Of a stretch of 64,000 nucleotides of DNA, positions 22,519-36,310 are shown one piece after another. Positions within the stretch are counted from its first letter, which is position 1. Each line of letters starts with the position of its first letter. The DNA is from Isoetes taiwanensis (lineage: Eukaryota > Streptophyta > Lycopodiopsida > Isoetales > Isoetaceae). The position numbers and the translations under genes were made by a program. The notes beneath the pieces were generated by a model. It was given only the letters and a program-made list of their open reading frames with translations, searched no databases and was not told the DNA's origin. The DNA lies in NCBI GenBank assembly GCA_021234155.1, contig JAJEKV010000003.1:13562386-13626385 (forward strand). The letters are read 5' to 3'.

Positions 22519-24720
22519 GAAGGAGCACATCAAACTTATTACTGTCCTGGGTTTAAAAAAAAACCCGCCTCGAAGGGTTTTCGAGGGAAAAACCATGGCA
22601 GTAATAAGAATGCTGTCAAACTGTACAAGTATACATCGTCATGAAATAAATGTATATATACATGTCAAGTGTGTACCCGAGGACATAGCTGATCTCGTAT
22701 GTCCATAACCTCCTGAAGGTATAATCCCAGCACCCATACAGAAGCTGTGCTGAATGTCACATGTAGCGGCTGGCCAAGCCTGACCAACTCAGCATAGCGC
22801 ATCCGGATTTGATCATATGCTGGGCAACTTTGAAGGGTATGAGGTTCATCCTCAATGACTCCCATTTGGCAGCATTGACAGAGCCTGTCATGGCGTGGCT
22901 CACCAATCCATCTGCCCGTCTCAATTCGAAGATGGTATGCTCCTGTGCGAATGGAGGCAATGAGTCTGCGCCTTTTCATGGGCAAGTGGATACGCAGGTA
23001 GTATTGGGGCCTCGTTCCGATGTGGGATTTATGTGGTGCTGGTAGTGTGCTATCTTGACCTGTTCAAGCGCACTGGCATTCCAAAGCTTGCTGAGGAAAC
23101 AAGCATCAAGATATTGCCTCAAGCTATGGGGATCTGCCTCTGTTAGCACATCTATGCACCTGTGCTCCTGCACATTCCATCTAGCCAACCATTGAGCTCT
23201 CTTTTTCTTCCAACAGGCATTGAGGCGCTGTAGCCCCATTGCCATGATATAAGCTAGGTTAGGGAGACAAGCATCATCCATATTGACCACCTTCTGAAAA
23301 TAGACAATGTGGCGATCAAGGGCCGCCCTCTGAAGAGGCAAGAATCCTGTCTCCTGCAGTAGAATTTGATATGGGACTGTGGACTTCACCCCTAGTGCCC
23401 ATACCAAGAAGGCTTTCTCACCTGCTCCAAGTCATTCCAAGTAGCGAAGGATACTACTGGGCCCCGTACTTCAACCCCGTATAAAAGGACAGGCTCAGGT
23501 GTACTCCGCTCTATGACTATTGCTTTGCATTGCATATAGTGCCTTCCAGCCCGCCGTCACTCGTAGCCGTATGGATGTGTCCCAGTACATAGTAGAAGGA
23601 AACTCCACTCCTAAATATTTGTATGTGGATGCCACTTCCACATTCTGCCCTCGGTAACTGAAGGAGGGGATCCTCGGCTGACGTGAGGATGATATGAGAA
23701 CCACCTTAGTCTTGACCAGGTTGACGCACATATCAGTCGCTTGACAGAATGTGTCCAAAGCATCAAGATGTCGTTGTATGTCTGCTGGTGTGTAAGCTAG
23801 GAGGCCCACATCATCCACATATATTAACTGCCTGATGATCTGGTGGAGAAGGTGAATTCCGTCGCCCCCATTATCAGCAAGCCAGCTCTCCAATTGATCA
23901 ATGTATAGTCCAAACAATGTTGGGGAGAGAGGGCATCCCTGACGAACCCCAATACTACGATCAAATGGTTGCCTTGTCGGCTGTAACCGACCCAAGCATC
24001 TTTCATATAGCCTATACACCTTTGCGTCGCAAATCTACAAGAACCCCAAATATGCATAATCTTGCCCATAGTTTTTCCCGAGGCACAGTGTCAAACGCCT
24101 TCGCATAAAATCCACGAAGCAACAATATAGCTCCGACGGACGGTTCACCTATCTTCAACCGTAGTTACGCAAGCGTGAAGATGTGGCCAATGGTTGAGTG
24201 CCGGGTGCGAATCCTGGCGGGTGAGGGCCGCACCTCTGCTACCTCTGCCCGGCCGTCAACCGCCGCTTTCGAGAATCGCGACAGCGGTTTTGCAAACACC
24301 GAATCGACCATGATTGTTCGGTGGTTGGTCAGGTAGTCGCGGGTCACCCTTATAGATGGGAATAACTCTGCTATTGGTCCACTGCAGTGGGAAGCCTTCC
24401 TGTAATACCTTGTTAAACAAGGAGGTCAGCACTGGTACTATGGACGGCCCTGCCCACTTAAGCAATTCTGCCTGCATACCATCCAGGTCTGGCGCTTTCC
24501 CATTGGCAAGACGATGTAGGCCTTGTTCCACGTCTGAATCTGTGATTTCCAACACTGGGCCTTCTTGCAGGGATAATGCCGCCTGTGCACCCTGAGGGTC
24601 GTATAGCTGTTGCAAGTATTGCCTCCACTGCTCGGGAGTGATGTTCCCTGTGGGCTATACTGGCTTTCTAAGAACCCTTCGCCAGAAGGTCCTGGGGTGA
24701 CGTAAGAGGAGAAGGCTAAC
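22455..24720 (-). mobile_element. LINE-B, 5'-truncated copy
   Basis: A non-LTR retrotransposon read on the - strand. Its reverse transcriptase includes ITDSDVEQGLHRLANGKAPD (24256-24615) and, in 23495-24019, RQGCPLSPTLFGLYIDQLES and RQLIYVDDVGLLAYTPADIQ with the catalytic YVDD. Downstream are GVKSTVPYQILLQETGFLPL and YHLRIETGRWIGEPRHDRLC, then CQCCQMGVIEDEPH, a Cys/His motif. The 3' untranslated region has a conserved hairpin (22550-22610) and ends with the shared CCCATAGGCC...GTGGACGATAAAA module and a (TTCTT)n tail near 22455-22470. The endonuclease is missing, so the copy is truncated near 24720. Frame breaks occur near 23440 and 24100. Confidence 0.85.
22550..22610 (-). other. LINE-B 3' untranslated hairpin
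   Basis: On the - strand the sequence contains GGTTTTTCCCTCGAAAACC, able to fold as GGTTTT/AAAACC, followed by GGCGGG and a T-run. The same element occurs in the two other LINE-B ends (43815-43862 and 63487-63533), so it is conserved and may be recognised by the LINE reverse transcriptase. Confidence 0.55.
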
Positions 24721-25624
24721 TTACAAGGTTGTAATGGTAAAACATGCTAATCATTGCTTTGACAATCGTCTGGTCTTGCCTTTATACGATTTGGAGGTAC
24801 CATGAAGATGTCAATCCTACTTGTGCATGTGAGTATATATGCCAGATTATACTCTGGTGGCTAGACGAGTTGGAATAAAGATGGGCTATTTATGGTCATC
24901 TCGAGGGATTCTGAATCTACAAGCTCAATGAAACAACACAATATTAGCAGAGCTGGGCTCAGATTTGCTAGCTACACTCACTATCCAATTGGATTCATTT
25001 TTACAGACTCCCTATGAGCAGGCCTCAATGGTATTATATCAATCCTACTTGCCTTTGTCAAATTATAGCTTCCTAAAAATGAACTATCTTCTTAGACGAT
25101 ACAATCTTAGGTTAGCAAAGGTGATATCGTTAATCATCATTTGGAAAGGAGATTTTACTTATGGCTTAACATTGATCTTAGAATTTAAATATAATGTTCA
25201 TGCTCCTTTGCTCTTAAGACCGTAAACTGTCATGCCCAAAGTTACGGGAACTGCCATGCCCAAAGTCATGGGTTCAACGCTTTGTTGTGAAAGTGGCCAT
25301 GATCATTGTAAAAATAATGGGGAAAGGATCCACTTTAGCCATATATAGTGGTGGGGGAAAAAGACCCACTTCAACCATGTACATTGATGGGAGCAGGTCC
25401 CATCTGGGTGTATAAGCTCTGTCATCTTCCCCTGGACATTAAAAATATATCTATCTTTTGACCAATTATGCATTGTGGCATACATCCCTCAACTCGTGTC
25501 ATAACAGATCTTTGGTTGTTAAATATATTCGTGCCGAACATTATAAATGATAAATTAATACCTCCATCATGAAAATAACTATTTATAAGAACCCAATATT
25601 AGCCTTAAAGGCTGATAACAGGCC
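24721..25624. other. spacer without recognised features
   Basis: AT-rich sequence between the truncated LINE-B and the target duplication of the large LTR element. Only short open frames are present and none resembles a known family. Confidence 0.5.
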
Positions 25625-25629
25625 CCTTT

Positions 25630-28600
25630 TGTGACGCTCCCAAAATCTACACGATGCTCCCATCGTGTAAATACGAGAAATTCCCCTCCCTTGGCGACTA
25701 CATCACCCTGGGAAGGCCCTCCATCTAACTCGGACCCTTGGGATGGCCAAGTGTCCAGGTGAAGGACATGGAGGTGTCATTTGTCCCATGCCTTCTATGG
25801 GAGTCCTATACAACGGAAGCGTACATACATGTTAGCACCTAACAATCATACACCATACAATATACCACCACAAAGGGTGGTCCTGATAGAACTAGTGCAA
25901 AACCAGCACAAACCCCGCAAGATCGACTCAAAAGATAGAATAGAAGAACAAGAACAAACCTATTGAGAAAAGCAATAGGAAATACAATCTCTACTTCTGA
26001 GCATTACATAGTATATAACGTACAATCAATATATACAACTGGTAAGACTAAGAATAATAGTCTACCGTTTAACCACCGTCCACTAACTACGGCACTGATT
26101 TAGGGTCGGTGCTCAGTGCTGACAAAGTGCTTTCTCAGCACCTGTGTGCTAAGTGCTGAACCACTGCTGTTTCAGCACATTATACTTAGTCATCATATTT
26201 ATATTCCAACACTCTCCCTTAAATGTTACTGACTAAGCAGAAGAAAATCAGCTGAAACGAAGGTAATCCTTCTCTCCCTTCAACTGCAATTTCTTCATGC
26301 CCAAGCTCTCCTTCACATTGACGAACTTAGATCCAACTAATGGTTTGGTAAAGCCATCAGCAAACTGATCCTGTGAGGAGCAATAAACAAGTTGAGAAGA
26401 TCCCATTTGGATCTGCTCACGGACAAAACACAAGTGGGTGTCAAGATGTTTTGCCTTTGGGTGGTACTTAGCATCCTTGGCAAGATGGATGGTACTTGTG
26501 TTGTCACACAATATAAGAGCCGAGGATGGAGGTACTTGCAGATCTGTCCACAAATATTTAAGCCACAACAATTCCTGCATCCCAATACTGAGTGCTTTGA
26601 ATTCTGCTTCCGTGGTACTGATTGACACTGTAGACTGTCTTTTGGACAACCATGTCAGCACGTTGGGCCCTATGAACGTGACCATCCCTGTTGTGGACCT
26701 CCTGCTATCATGACAGTTAGCATGATCTGCATCAACAAAGACTTTCAGCTGGAAATCAGAGGACCTCTGATAAAAGAGACCTTCCTGTGAAGTCCCCTTC
26801 AGATATGCCAGCAGTCTTTTAGCAGCCTTCCAGTGCGACTGCCTGGGATTGCTCATGAATCTGCTCAGCACTCCCACATCAAAAGAGATATCAGGTCTAG
26901 TGAATGTGAGATATATCAACGCCCCTACCAAGCTTCGATAGAGTGTGGAATCACACTCCTCACCATCGAAATCAAGCTCAAGCCTTGTGCCTGGATCAAA
27001 AGGACTTGCCACAGCCTTGCAATCTTGCATGCGATACTGCTGTAACATTTTTTTTGATATATTTCTGCTGAGAAAGATAGATGCCATCTGAGTGCTGCCA
27101 CACTTCTACACCTAAACAGTAATGCATAAGGCCAAGGTCAGTCATCTCGAAGGACGAAAATAACTGCAACTTCAGTGTAGAAATCAGCACATCAGCATCT
27201 CCTGTGAAGATCAAATCATCAACATACAAAACCACAATGCACAGTCGACCTTCATGTGATTTGTAATAAAGATTGGGGTCTGCTGCACTTCTGCTGAACC
27301 CCTGCTCAAGAAAGAAAGCATTAATTTTCGTATGCCAACATCTTGGAGCCTGCTTCAAGCCATAAATTCTTTTCTTCAAATGACAAATCAGCTGCTCCTT
27401 CCCTTGAACAACAAATCCTGGAGGTTGAGTCATATAGACCTCTTCCTCCAAATCACCATTCAAAAAAGCAGACTTAATGTCCATTTGAAACATTAACCAC
27501 CTTTCATTGCAGCAAGAGCTATAACTGATCTGATAGTGAACATTCTGGCTACGAGAGCAAAGACTTCATCATAATTTAAGCCTTTTTTCTGTGCAAAACC
27601 CTTGGCTACAAGTCTAGCTTTGTGCTTTGACACTGTCCCATCAGCATGAAATTTAGTTTTAAACACCCACTTACAGCCAATAACTTGCTTATCAGCTGGA
27701 AGTTCAACCAATTCACATGTGCCTTGCTTCAGCAATTGAGAGTATTCTTCTTCCATTGCATGCTGCCACTGCGGATCACTAGCTGCTTCATGAAAGGTGT
27801 GTGGATCAACATGATCCTAGACCTTTGCCATTAAGGCAAGGTTACATGATCCATTAGACTTCTCCTATTTCTCCATCAGATGTGCTGATCTCCTAGGTTC
27901 AACAACAGGAGGTATAGCAGGTGCTACAATAGGTGCTGTAACAGGTGCTGGATCAGGTGCTACAGTACCTTCATGTGTGCTGGACTCCCCATGAAAGGAA
28001 CCAACCTGCTCATGGGCCATAGGGCGAGCGGGATTGGGATCATCCCTTGCCACTACTTCAGGCAAATGTGAGTTCACTGGAGAAACCACTAAAGAAGGAG
28101 ATAAAGGTCTACCAGCAGCTGCTATCAGATCTCCAACATCCAAGCTGCTGTCATTGTGAACTGCAGGAGAATCGCTGGAAGATATACCATCATACACAAC
28201 ATCTTCAACGAACTGAACTGACCTGCTTACAATAACCTGCTTGTTGGAAGGATCATACAACTTGTAACCTTTCTGATTTTATGGATACCCAATGAAGATG
28301 GCTTTAACAGCCCTATCATGCAACTTCCCATACTTTTTCAGCTTCTCAGCAGGTATGGAAGCATACGCCAAGCATCCAAACACCCTCAAATGAGACACAT
28401 CTGGTTTCATTCTCCAAAATGCTTCATAAGGAGTCACATTCTGGACTGCCTTAGTAGGTTATTTGCCAAATATGCTGCTGTCACTACTGCCTCTCCCCAA
28501 AAAGATTCAGGCAGTTGCTTGTGACTCATTATAGCCTGCTCTGGAAAAGGCTGTTGAGGTTGCTTTCCGAGATGCCATGCAGCACACTCAAGCTTGACAC

Positions 28601-31600
28601 ATTTCAGAGAGGGAATACCTGTAACCATCTTGTTCTTGTATAAAGCATATACAGCAGTGCCTCCAACATGATCAAAACGAGCATGCCACAGATGTCAGCA
28701 GTCAAATCAGCACATACAAGACCATGTTCAGTCTTATGAACTGAACCATCAAAGACATACAAGCCATTCTGCAGCATCCACTGTGCCATGAACTGCAGAC
28801 TTTTCAAGCCAATTCCTTCAAGTGGATCCTTACCCAGCAGATAGGCTTTGCCATTTCCGAGAACAATGTGATGACCTGCTTCATCAAATTCAGCAGCAGA
28901 CATGATATTAGACTGTAATCCAGGTGCAAACATGACATTCCTCACCTTACTAACTACATCACGTCCATGCAGTTGAAAAGCTACATTTCCCTTTCCTGTG
29001 ATAGGAAGAGAATATCCATCACCCATCTTCACATCAACTCCAGATCGAGGTTCAAGTTCAAAAAACACATCTGAATCTCCAGTAAGATGAACCGTGGCTC
29101 CTGAGTCCAAAATCCAGTCCTTCTGTAGGGTGCTGGCCGCTGCTACAAGATTCAGATGTTCAGCATCAAAAGTCGCACACGCAACAGCACTTGTCTCTCC
29201 CTTAGAGTTGACTGTTGTGCTTCTCGTGTCACTATCCTTTGAGCTTTTCTTGTCCTTCTTACAATTCGAACTGTAGTGACCCGTTTCACCACAATTCTAG
29301 CACTTGAACTCCTTGGGTTTCTTACCATCAGACTTCACATTTTCTGATTTCTTAGAGTCTTTGCTATCAGCAAACTTCTTCTTGGTGTCAGCCCGAGAAG
29401 TAGACACAAATTAGCATGGTCCACTCTCCCATCCCTTTGCTTCTGCACCAACTCCTCTTGTTGCAGTAGAATGGTTACTTTGGCTATATCAATCTTCTCC
29501 TTGTACCTGATCTTCGAAGAGATAATATCATACGAAGGAGGAAGACCAACCAAGATATCTTGAATCAGCTGCTTTTTAGACAACACTCCACCAGCAGCCA
29601 TGTAATCCAAGTGCCATTGCTTCATCTGAGTAAGGTATGCTGTGACAGATTTGAAATCACCTAATTGTGCATGTCTCATTTTGTTCTGGATCAGCATTTG
29701 AGTAGCCATACCCTTGCTATCAAGAGACTTCTCCAAATGAGACCACATTCCTTAAACTCAGTAAAATGGTTGATTTCATGACCAATTGTCTCTTTAGCCA
29801 ACATTTTGACAAGAGCATAAGCTTTCTGGTTTACCCTGTCAGCATCTGCTGACTTGGTGATGATAAAGTCTTCATCAAACACCGCTCCCATGTCACTAAA
29901 CGTCAAATAATTCGCCATGAACTTCTTCCAAGCATAGTAATTATTATTAGTGAGCTTTGCATTCTGCGAGAACTTGAATGGATCCATGAATTTCTCCTGT
30001 TTTCAGCAGCCAAAAAGATGGTTGACAAAACAAGTTCGTCACCAAACAAAGCACCCACTAGAAAAGTTGAATCTTGAACTTTGTCGCCAAAAAGATCTTG
30101 AAAAACTCGAATCTCACACCAGAACTTGTTGAAAAATCTTAATTTCTCTCATAAAACACTTCCTCCATGCCAAAAAGCAAGAATCTTCTCCAATGCTGCA
30201 AATGAGATTTACACCACCAAATCTCAGCCAAAGAACTCCTGGAAACAATGGCCAATCCAATTTGGATCCTTCTTCAATAGCTTGCTCTATTCTTCCTTCA
30301 AGAAAGCGTCTGATACCATGATAGCAAAATCTGATACCATGATAGAACTAGTGCAAAACTGGCACAAACCCCGCAAGATCGACTCAAGAGATAGAATAGA
30401 AGAACAAGAACAAATCTATTGAGAAAAGCAATAGGAAATACAATCTCTACTTCTGAGCATTACATAGTACATAACGTACAATCAATATATACAACTGGTG
30501 ATACTAAGAATAGTAGTCTACCGTTTAACCACCGTCCACTAATTACGGCACTGATTTAGGGTCGGTGCTAAGTGCTGACAAAGTGCTACCTTCTGTACAT
30601 TTCAGTACCTTCTCAGCACCTGTGTGCTAAGTGCTGAACCACTGCTATTTCAACACATTATCCTTAGTCAGCATATTTATATTCCAACAGGTCCATCCAT
30701 CTTTCGTACAGGCAATAATACAATACCAATATAACATAAGAAATACACCATAAATAAGGCTCTACCCCGGGCTCAGACTCTTTGGGGTCGACTGACGGTC
30801 AAGGCCTCCGGATAACAGCAAATAGAAGTGTAACATGGCGTTGGCTGGCATAGAACAATGGCTAGAGTAGTCTACTCCATCCGCCCCTCCTATGCACACT
30901 TTGCAGATAGGCTGAATCATGCTATGGGATGGTTGTAGCCTTCCGGAGATGTAATCTCATGGAATCACCGCATGAGACTATTCCATGTTACATCTCCTCA
31001 GCCCGATGAGGCAGGAAATGGATGAATCCCCTCCAAAATCACAATGGTTCCATGGGTGTGCTAGAGGATACATGCGCCCAGGTCATGCACACCTGGGCGC
31101 ACACGCATCCGTACCCAACTTACCCCCCTAAATCTATACCGAGTCCAGGGCATCTATATAGGCACACTTTTGCAACCCAGGAGGGTGTCAGTCCAATACC
31201 CGGCCCACACGTAGTGACCGACTATAAATCTAGCACACTGTAGGAGCCCCAGTAGCCACACTCAGCAAGGCTCTGCCTCCACTTCACCAGTTGTGCCCGT
31301 TATTTGGTGTTGAACCACATCATAGCATCCACAGCCCAGTGGGCTCTTGTGCACAGGCTGCATCTAATGGGATTTAAGGGGTTCTAGCTAGGAGCATATC
31401 TAATCCTAGATGACCTTTAGGTCTCTACCCCCCTTTTACCCATAAAACACAGGAGGAATAGAAAGAGAACTATCACAGAACATCCATCCATCCATCCATC
31501 CATAATATCAAATATAACATGAGATAAAGCCTAATCAAACAGCTACTCATACAATGGTTAATCCTATGACTGACTAGAAACTCAAGCTATTTACATACTA

Positions 31601-31975
31601 ACTGGAATCATATCTAGACCCATTATCTCTCTAGTTCTCCATAGGGTTGGACAACAGCTCCTCCACCAATGTCCCCCAATTCGATTTTGGGGCAAATTGG
31701 GTGGATGTTCCAAGTTAGCAGTTTTGCCTTGCCCAATTGATTTGGGCCAGGTAGCAATTCCAGATTAGTTATCATTAACTAATTTACTATTTTAGCCTTT
31801 TTAATATTAGGTGAAGCCCTAAATTCGAATTAGGGTTTAGGGTTAGGTTTCCACCTTAATATAATGATTTACATAGCTAACCTTAGCTTATGAATAATTA
31901 ATGCACTATTAATTATTCATAATGACGTGTCATGTATTTATACCCAAAAGGCATATAAATACGTGGAATGTCATA
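25630..31975 (-). repeat. left (3') LTR of the LARD, split by Copia
   Basis: The outer part (25630-25883) and inner part (30690-31975) together match the uninterrupted right LTR. The 5-bp GGTCC duplication belongs to the Copia insertion. A CATC microsatellite lies near 31482-31502. Confidence 0.92.
25884..30689 (-). mobile_element. Copia element nested in the LARD LTR
   Basis: A Ty1/Copia retrotransposon with LTRs 25884-26211 (328 bases) and 30340-30689 (350 bases), TG...CA ends and target duplication GGTCC (25879-25883 and 30690-30694). A primer-binding site for initiator-Met tRNA (TGGTATCAGA on the - strand) sits at 30330-30339 and appears again about 20 bases further in. Parts on the - strand are gag (29335-29987), a zinc knuckle near 29290, protease (MDSGATVHLTG near 29100), integrase, reverse transcriptase with the YVDD motif near 27230, and RNase H (near 26250-26750). 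It looks nearly whole, with about half a dozen breaks. The LTRs differ by roughly 4% by eye, so it is younger than its host element. Confidence 0.95.
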
Positions 31976-33850
31976 TTCTCCCCACCTTAAAAATGATGCT
32001 CGGGGCCAACACATGACATGTTGGAAGTAAATGTGGTAACGTGAGATTATAAGTCACACAAAAGTTGTCATGTTTAAAGTGATCAAGTTTGAAATGATGC
32101 AATGTGTAATTCATAACTTTGCGAGAGTTGAACGGTAATTAATTTGAGCAACGTTATATAGAAGGGAACATAACGAGTTATGCTGTCCTCAACATTGGCA
32201 TTAGGTGGTTAAATACAATGAGAGTTAAATTAAGGAAGATTGAATGGATTTAGGTGATATAAAAGATACATATATATATATATATCGTACATGATCATCA
32301 TTTAGGACCGTAGTCGGTCAAAAATCGACACTGTAGATATAATACGTAAGCAGCCACGATATTGGTCCTCGGCGGACCCTAGTCTATAGGGCCTAGTAGT
32401 GGAAGAAGAAAACACATATTACAAGAAGAACATGGATCCGTAGTGACCCTTAAAAGGAGCTGCAGGTACCAAAGTAAGCGCTTCTAGCCTGCGGTTACAA
32501 GCCATCAGTATCTACAAATTCATTTGTATGTTGTGGTTGAAAGGACTACCCCCTTTGAAGAAGAAAAATGAAGAAGGGGAAACCTATCATGCCTAAGGCT
32601 TGCCATCTCTCTCGACGTAAGGAATGGCAATGTTCCCATTATAGTCGTTGACGAAGGCGTCCTATCATGCCTATATGCCCATCCCCTGCATGATCCCTAC
32701 CGGATCTAACACTCGTTGAGATATCGGCTGGTGGTTGTAGCGCACCACTAAGTGGTACTATCCTTTGGGATGTTCACATAATCCCTTGGAATATGTAAGT
32801 TCATTTATGGAACTCAATGACGCTCAGGCACTAAAGTAATGGTTGGAAACACTTTGCCCCAACCATATCTAGATACCCTAGAAGGAGGTGACTAGTCAAC
32901 AATGGTTGGATGCCATTGAACCATTACGGTAGAACAACTCCAAAAGAGGGTAGGCCATCGTAAACAAATAATCACTGCCATATAGGCGGTGAAGTTTGGC
33001 ACAAAATGATATTATAGTTTGTACTCTAGATAAATTAGAGTAAAGTGTTGACATTGTTGTGGGGGTCTTAACACAAGCACTCACTATGTGAGAGTATGTA
33101 TCGTGATCTGGGGGTGTGATCCATAAAAGGAACACGACCACTGAGAAGAAGTAATGAAGGGTGGTAGGATGAAAGCTAGACCCATGGTCTAGATGGGTGT
33201 TGCATGGCAGTCCCTAGTTAGTTGGGCCAAGAGAGAGCCGTTCTCTGGGAAGTGAGACGAGTTAAGACTAAGACACTAAAGAAAAATAACGTTACCTATG
33301 GTTGTCTCTATGAATTTTACTTAACCCCAGTATATAAAGTCAAGTAAGATATAAGATAAAGCACATGAATGTAATACAGATTACGTCATGGCAGAGCTGA
33401 GAGAAATTTACTACCGAGAATGTCAATAACTTGACATTATTACCGTTGCCTAAAGAATATCAAAGGCGATAGTGGATTAGAATCCAACTTAGAAGTTTCT
33501 ACTTTACTCAGAGGAGTTCCGTTGCGGGAACCATTACGCAGTGACAGTAAGGACCCTTAGATTATTCCTACCTCACCATGGTTGCACAAGTCCGGTGGAT
33601 TTGTTTCCACCACAGGGTTGGTTTAGGGAAGGGTGATTACTAGACATAAGTCTTACTATAGAAAACAGAGATGCAATTGGTTAAGTAGAACAAGAGACTG
33701 TTAAATTCATTAAAGCGAAGTTTACTGTATTGGTAAAGGATTTGGCTTGGTGGTAGGAGGTAGGGTTCAAGTCCCCATAATTACTTTTGTTAGAATAGTT
33801 GTTGTCAGAGAAAATAGAGTACTAGCTGTATATAGGAAATATATGAATTA
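31976..33850 (-). other. LARD interior, 3'-side region shared with the coding Gypsy
   Basis: This stretch is non-coding. Its left part (31976 to about 32710) matches 54314 to about 54850, the 3' untranslated region of the coding Gypsy element. Shared landmarks include CCTATCATGCCTA, AAGGAATGGC and TGATCCCT followed by CGGATCT. Beyond 32710 the match ends and no family is recognised. This shared part is the main evidence linking the two elements. Confidence 0.75.
33725..33785 (+). repeat. tRNA-like SINE head or relic
   Basis: TGGCTTGGTGGTAGG resembles a pol III A box and GGTTCAAGTCC a B box, about 30 bases apart, as in tRNA-derived SINEs. No complete tRNA fold and no clear tail were identified. 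Confidence 0.35.
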
Positions 33851-33852
33851 TA

Positions 33853-36310
33853 TATATATACAAGTCTTTGTACTATGTAGGGCCTGTACGAGTTAGGGAC
33901 TGTACAAATCCAACTAGAAGCCAAATACAAAGATATATCTCTTAGATTTTACTGGATTCTCTTGATATTTTCATAAATTCCTTAAGATTCTCCTCAAATT
34001 TTTCCATTATTCCTTAAGATCTTGAGATCCCAAGATTTCTCTAGATTCTTCAAGTTTCTATGTAGATCCTCCTATATTCTTCAAGATTCCATCAAGATTC
34101 CATCAAGATTTTCCTAAATTCTTAAAGATTCTCTTGTGATTCCTAAAGATTCTCCAAGATTTCCTTGTGATTCCTTTAGATCATAGAAGGTTCTCCAAGA
34201 TTCCATAAAGATTCTCTTAGATTCTCTCAAGATTCACATAGTTTTCTCAAGATTCTATGTATATTTCCTAGATTCTCTAAGATTCTATCAAGAATCCCCT
34301 AAATTATCAAGTATTTCTATGAAGATTCCCTAGGTTCCCATAAATTCTCTCGAGATTCCCCTACATTCCTAAAGATGCCTCAAGATTCACACAGATTCCC
34401 CATGGTTCTATGTAGATTATCTTGGATTCCTATAGATTCTATAAAGATTCCTCTAGATTCTCCACAATTCCATCAAGATTCCCTTAGATTCCTTAAGATT
34501 CTATATAGATTCCTCTAGATTCTCCATGATTCCATCAAGATTCTCCTAGATTTCCAAAGATTTTATGAAGATTCTTTTAGATTCTCTTAGATTCTATGAA
34601 GATTCCTTTAGGTTCTCCAAGATTTCATCAAGATTCCCAGGGATTCCCCTCGATTATTAAAGATTTTATGAAGATTCCTTTAGATCATATGTAGACTCCT
34701 TTATGCTCTCCAAGATTCCATGAAGATTCCCCTAGAATCTCAAAGACCCCATCAAGATTCCCAAATACTCTCTCAAGATTCACATAAATTCCCCAAGATT
34801 CTATGTAGATTCTCCTAGATTCTCTAAGATCCTAAGAAGATTCCCCTAGATTCTCAAATATCCTATGAAGATTCCCTTCGATATCCTTACGTCCTCTCGA
34901 AATTCCCCTAGATTTCTAGAGATTGCCCGAAGATTCACCTAGATTTTCCATGACTCTTTGTATTGTCTCTTGATTCCCTTCGATCCTATGAAGATTCCTA
35001 TAATTTTTCAAAGATTTCATGAAGATTCCCCTAGATTCTTAAAGATTTTATTGAGATTCCTTTAGATTCCCTTAGATACTATGAAGATTGAGATTCCATC
35101 AAGATTCCCATAAAATCTAAAAGATTCTATCGAGATTCCCCTAGATGTTTAAAGATTCTATGTAGATTCCCCTAGATTCTCTAAGATTCTATCAAGGTTC
35201 ACCTAGGTTCTCAAATATTTTATGAAGATTCCCTAGGTTTCCATAAATTCTCTCGAGATTCCCATAGATCCTCAAAGATTGTCCCAAGATTCACCTAGAT
35301 TTCCCACAATTCTATGTAGATTCCCTTAGATCCTACGAAGCTTTCCTTGGGTTCTCCAACATTTCATCAAGATTCCCCTAGATTCTTAAAGATTCCATCG
35401 AGATTTCCCTATATTCCGAACTATTCTCTCAAGATTCATATAGATTCCCCAAGATTCTATTTAGATTTTCTAAGATGCTATGAAGATTCTGTTAGATTCT
35501 CATAGATCCTCTTAAGGTTCCCATAGTCCCTAAGGATTTCTTGAGATTCCCGAAATTCCCAAAGACTATATCAAGATTCCTCTACATTCCCCAAGATTCT
35601 ATGTAGATTCTCTTAGCGTTCTTGAGATATTATGAGGATTCCCCTAGATTCTCAAAGATTCTCCCAAGAATCCTGAAGATTCTCTTGAGATTCTTCAGAT
35701 TCCCTAAGGTTCTGTTGAGATTCCTCTAGATTCTTAAAGATCCCATGAAGATTCCCCTAGATTCCCTTAAATTACCATAGGTTTCGTAAACTTCTAAGAT
35801 TCTAAGAAGGTTCTTAGAATCTGATCACATTAACTCCAATTGCAACGGAATAGTGCCAAAGCACTAGTCATTGGAAAGCTCTCGACGAGAGGGATCCAAT
35901 GGCGTAGGCTCACCTTCATCCGACCTCTGTACTGCAAGTTACGTGCCTTTGAATGCGATTAATGCTTTCTAACTTTTTATTAATGAGAGTGCCACCTCAC
36001 CTCTTTTAGAAAAGAAAATATCAATTTAATATAAAAAGTTAAGGGTTAGGATTTATCCTCACTTTTTGATCTAACGGTTATTATTTGTTGCACCAAATCC
36101 ACTTTTTGGCACCTTCCTTGCACCTTCCTCACAAAATTGAAAGGCTAGGATTTCTTCTCCCCTTTTGATCCAATGGCTTGGGGATGTGGTGCATGCCCCC
36201 CATGGAGATCCAATGGCTATGTCTTCGCCACCTCACCTATTTTTAAATGAATGGCCTAGATCGATTTGAATATATAGATATCTATTTCATGGGGGCATCC
36301 AAAGTAATTT
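33853..36310. repeat. AGATTC array with spacer module, block 1
   Basis: After a lead-in (TACAAGTCTTTGTACTATG), short degenerate units such as AGATTCCCCTAGATTCT and AAGATTCTATGAAG repeat at irregular 10-16 base steps to about 35815. A non-repetitive spacer module of about 490 bases follows, with TTGGAAAGCTCTCGACGAG and GGGGGCATCCAAAGTAATTTT near its ends. No frame stays open. Confidence 0.9.

Noticed and set aside
22550-22610. Hairpin plus T-run as a bacterial-type terminator
   Set aside because: The same element recurs in three LINE 3' ends of a plant genome, so it belongs to the LINE untranslated region.
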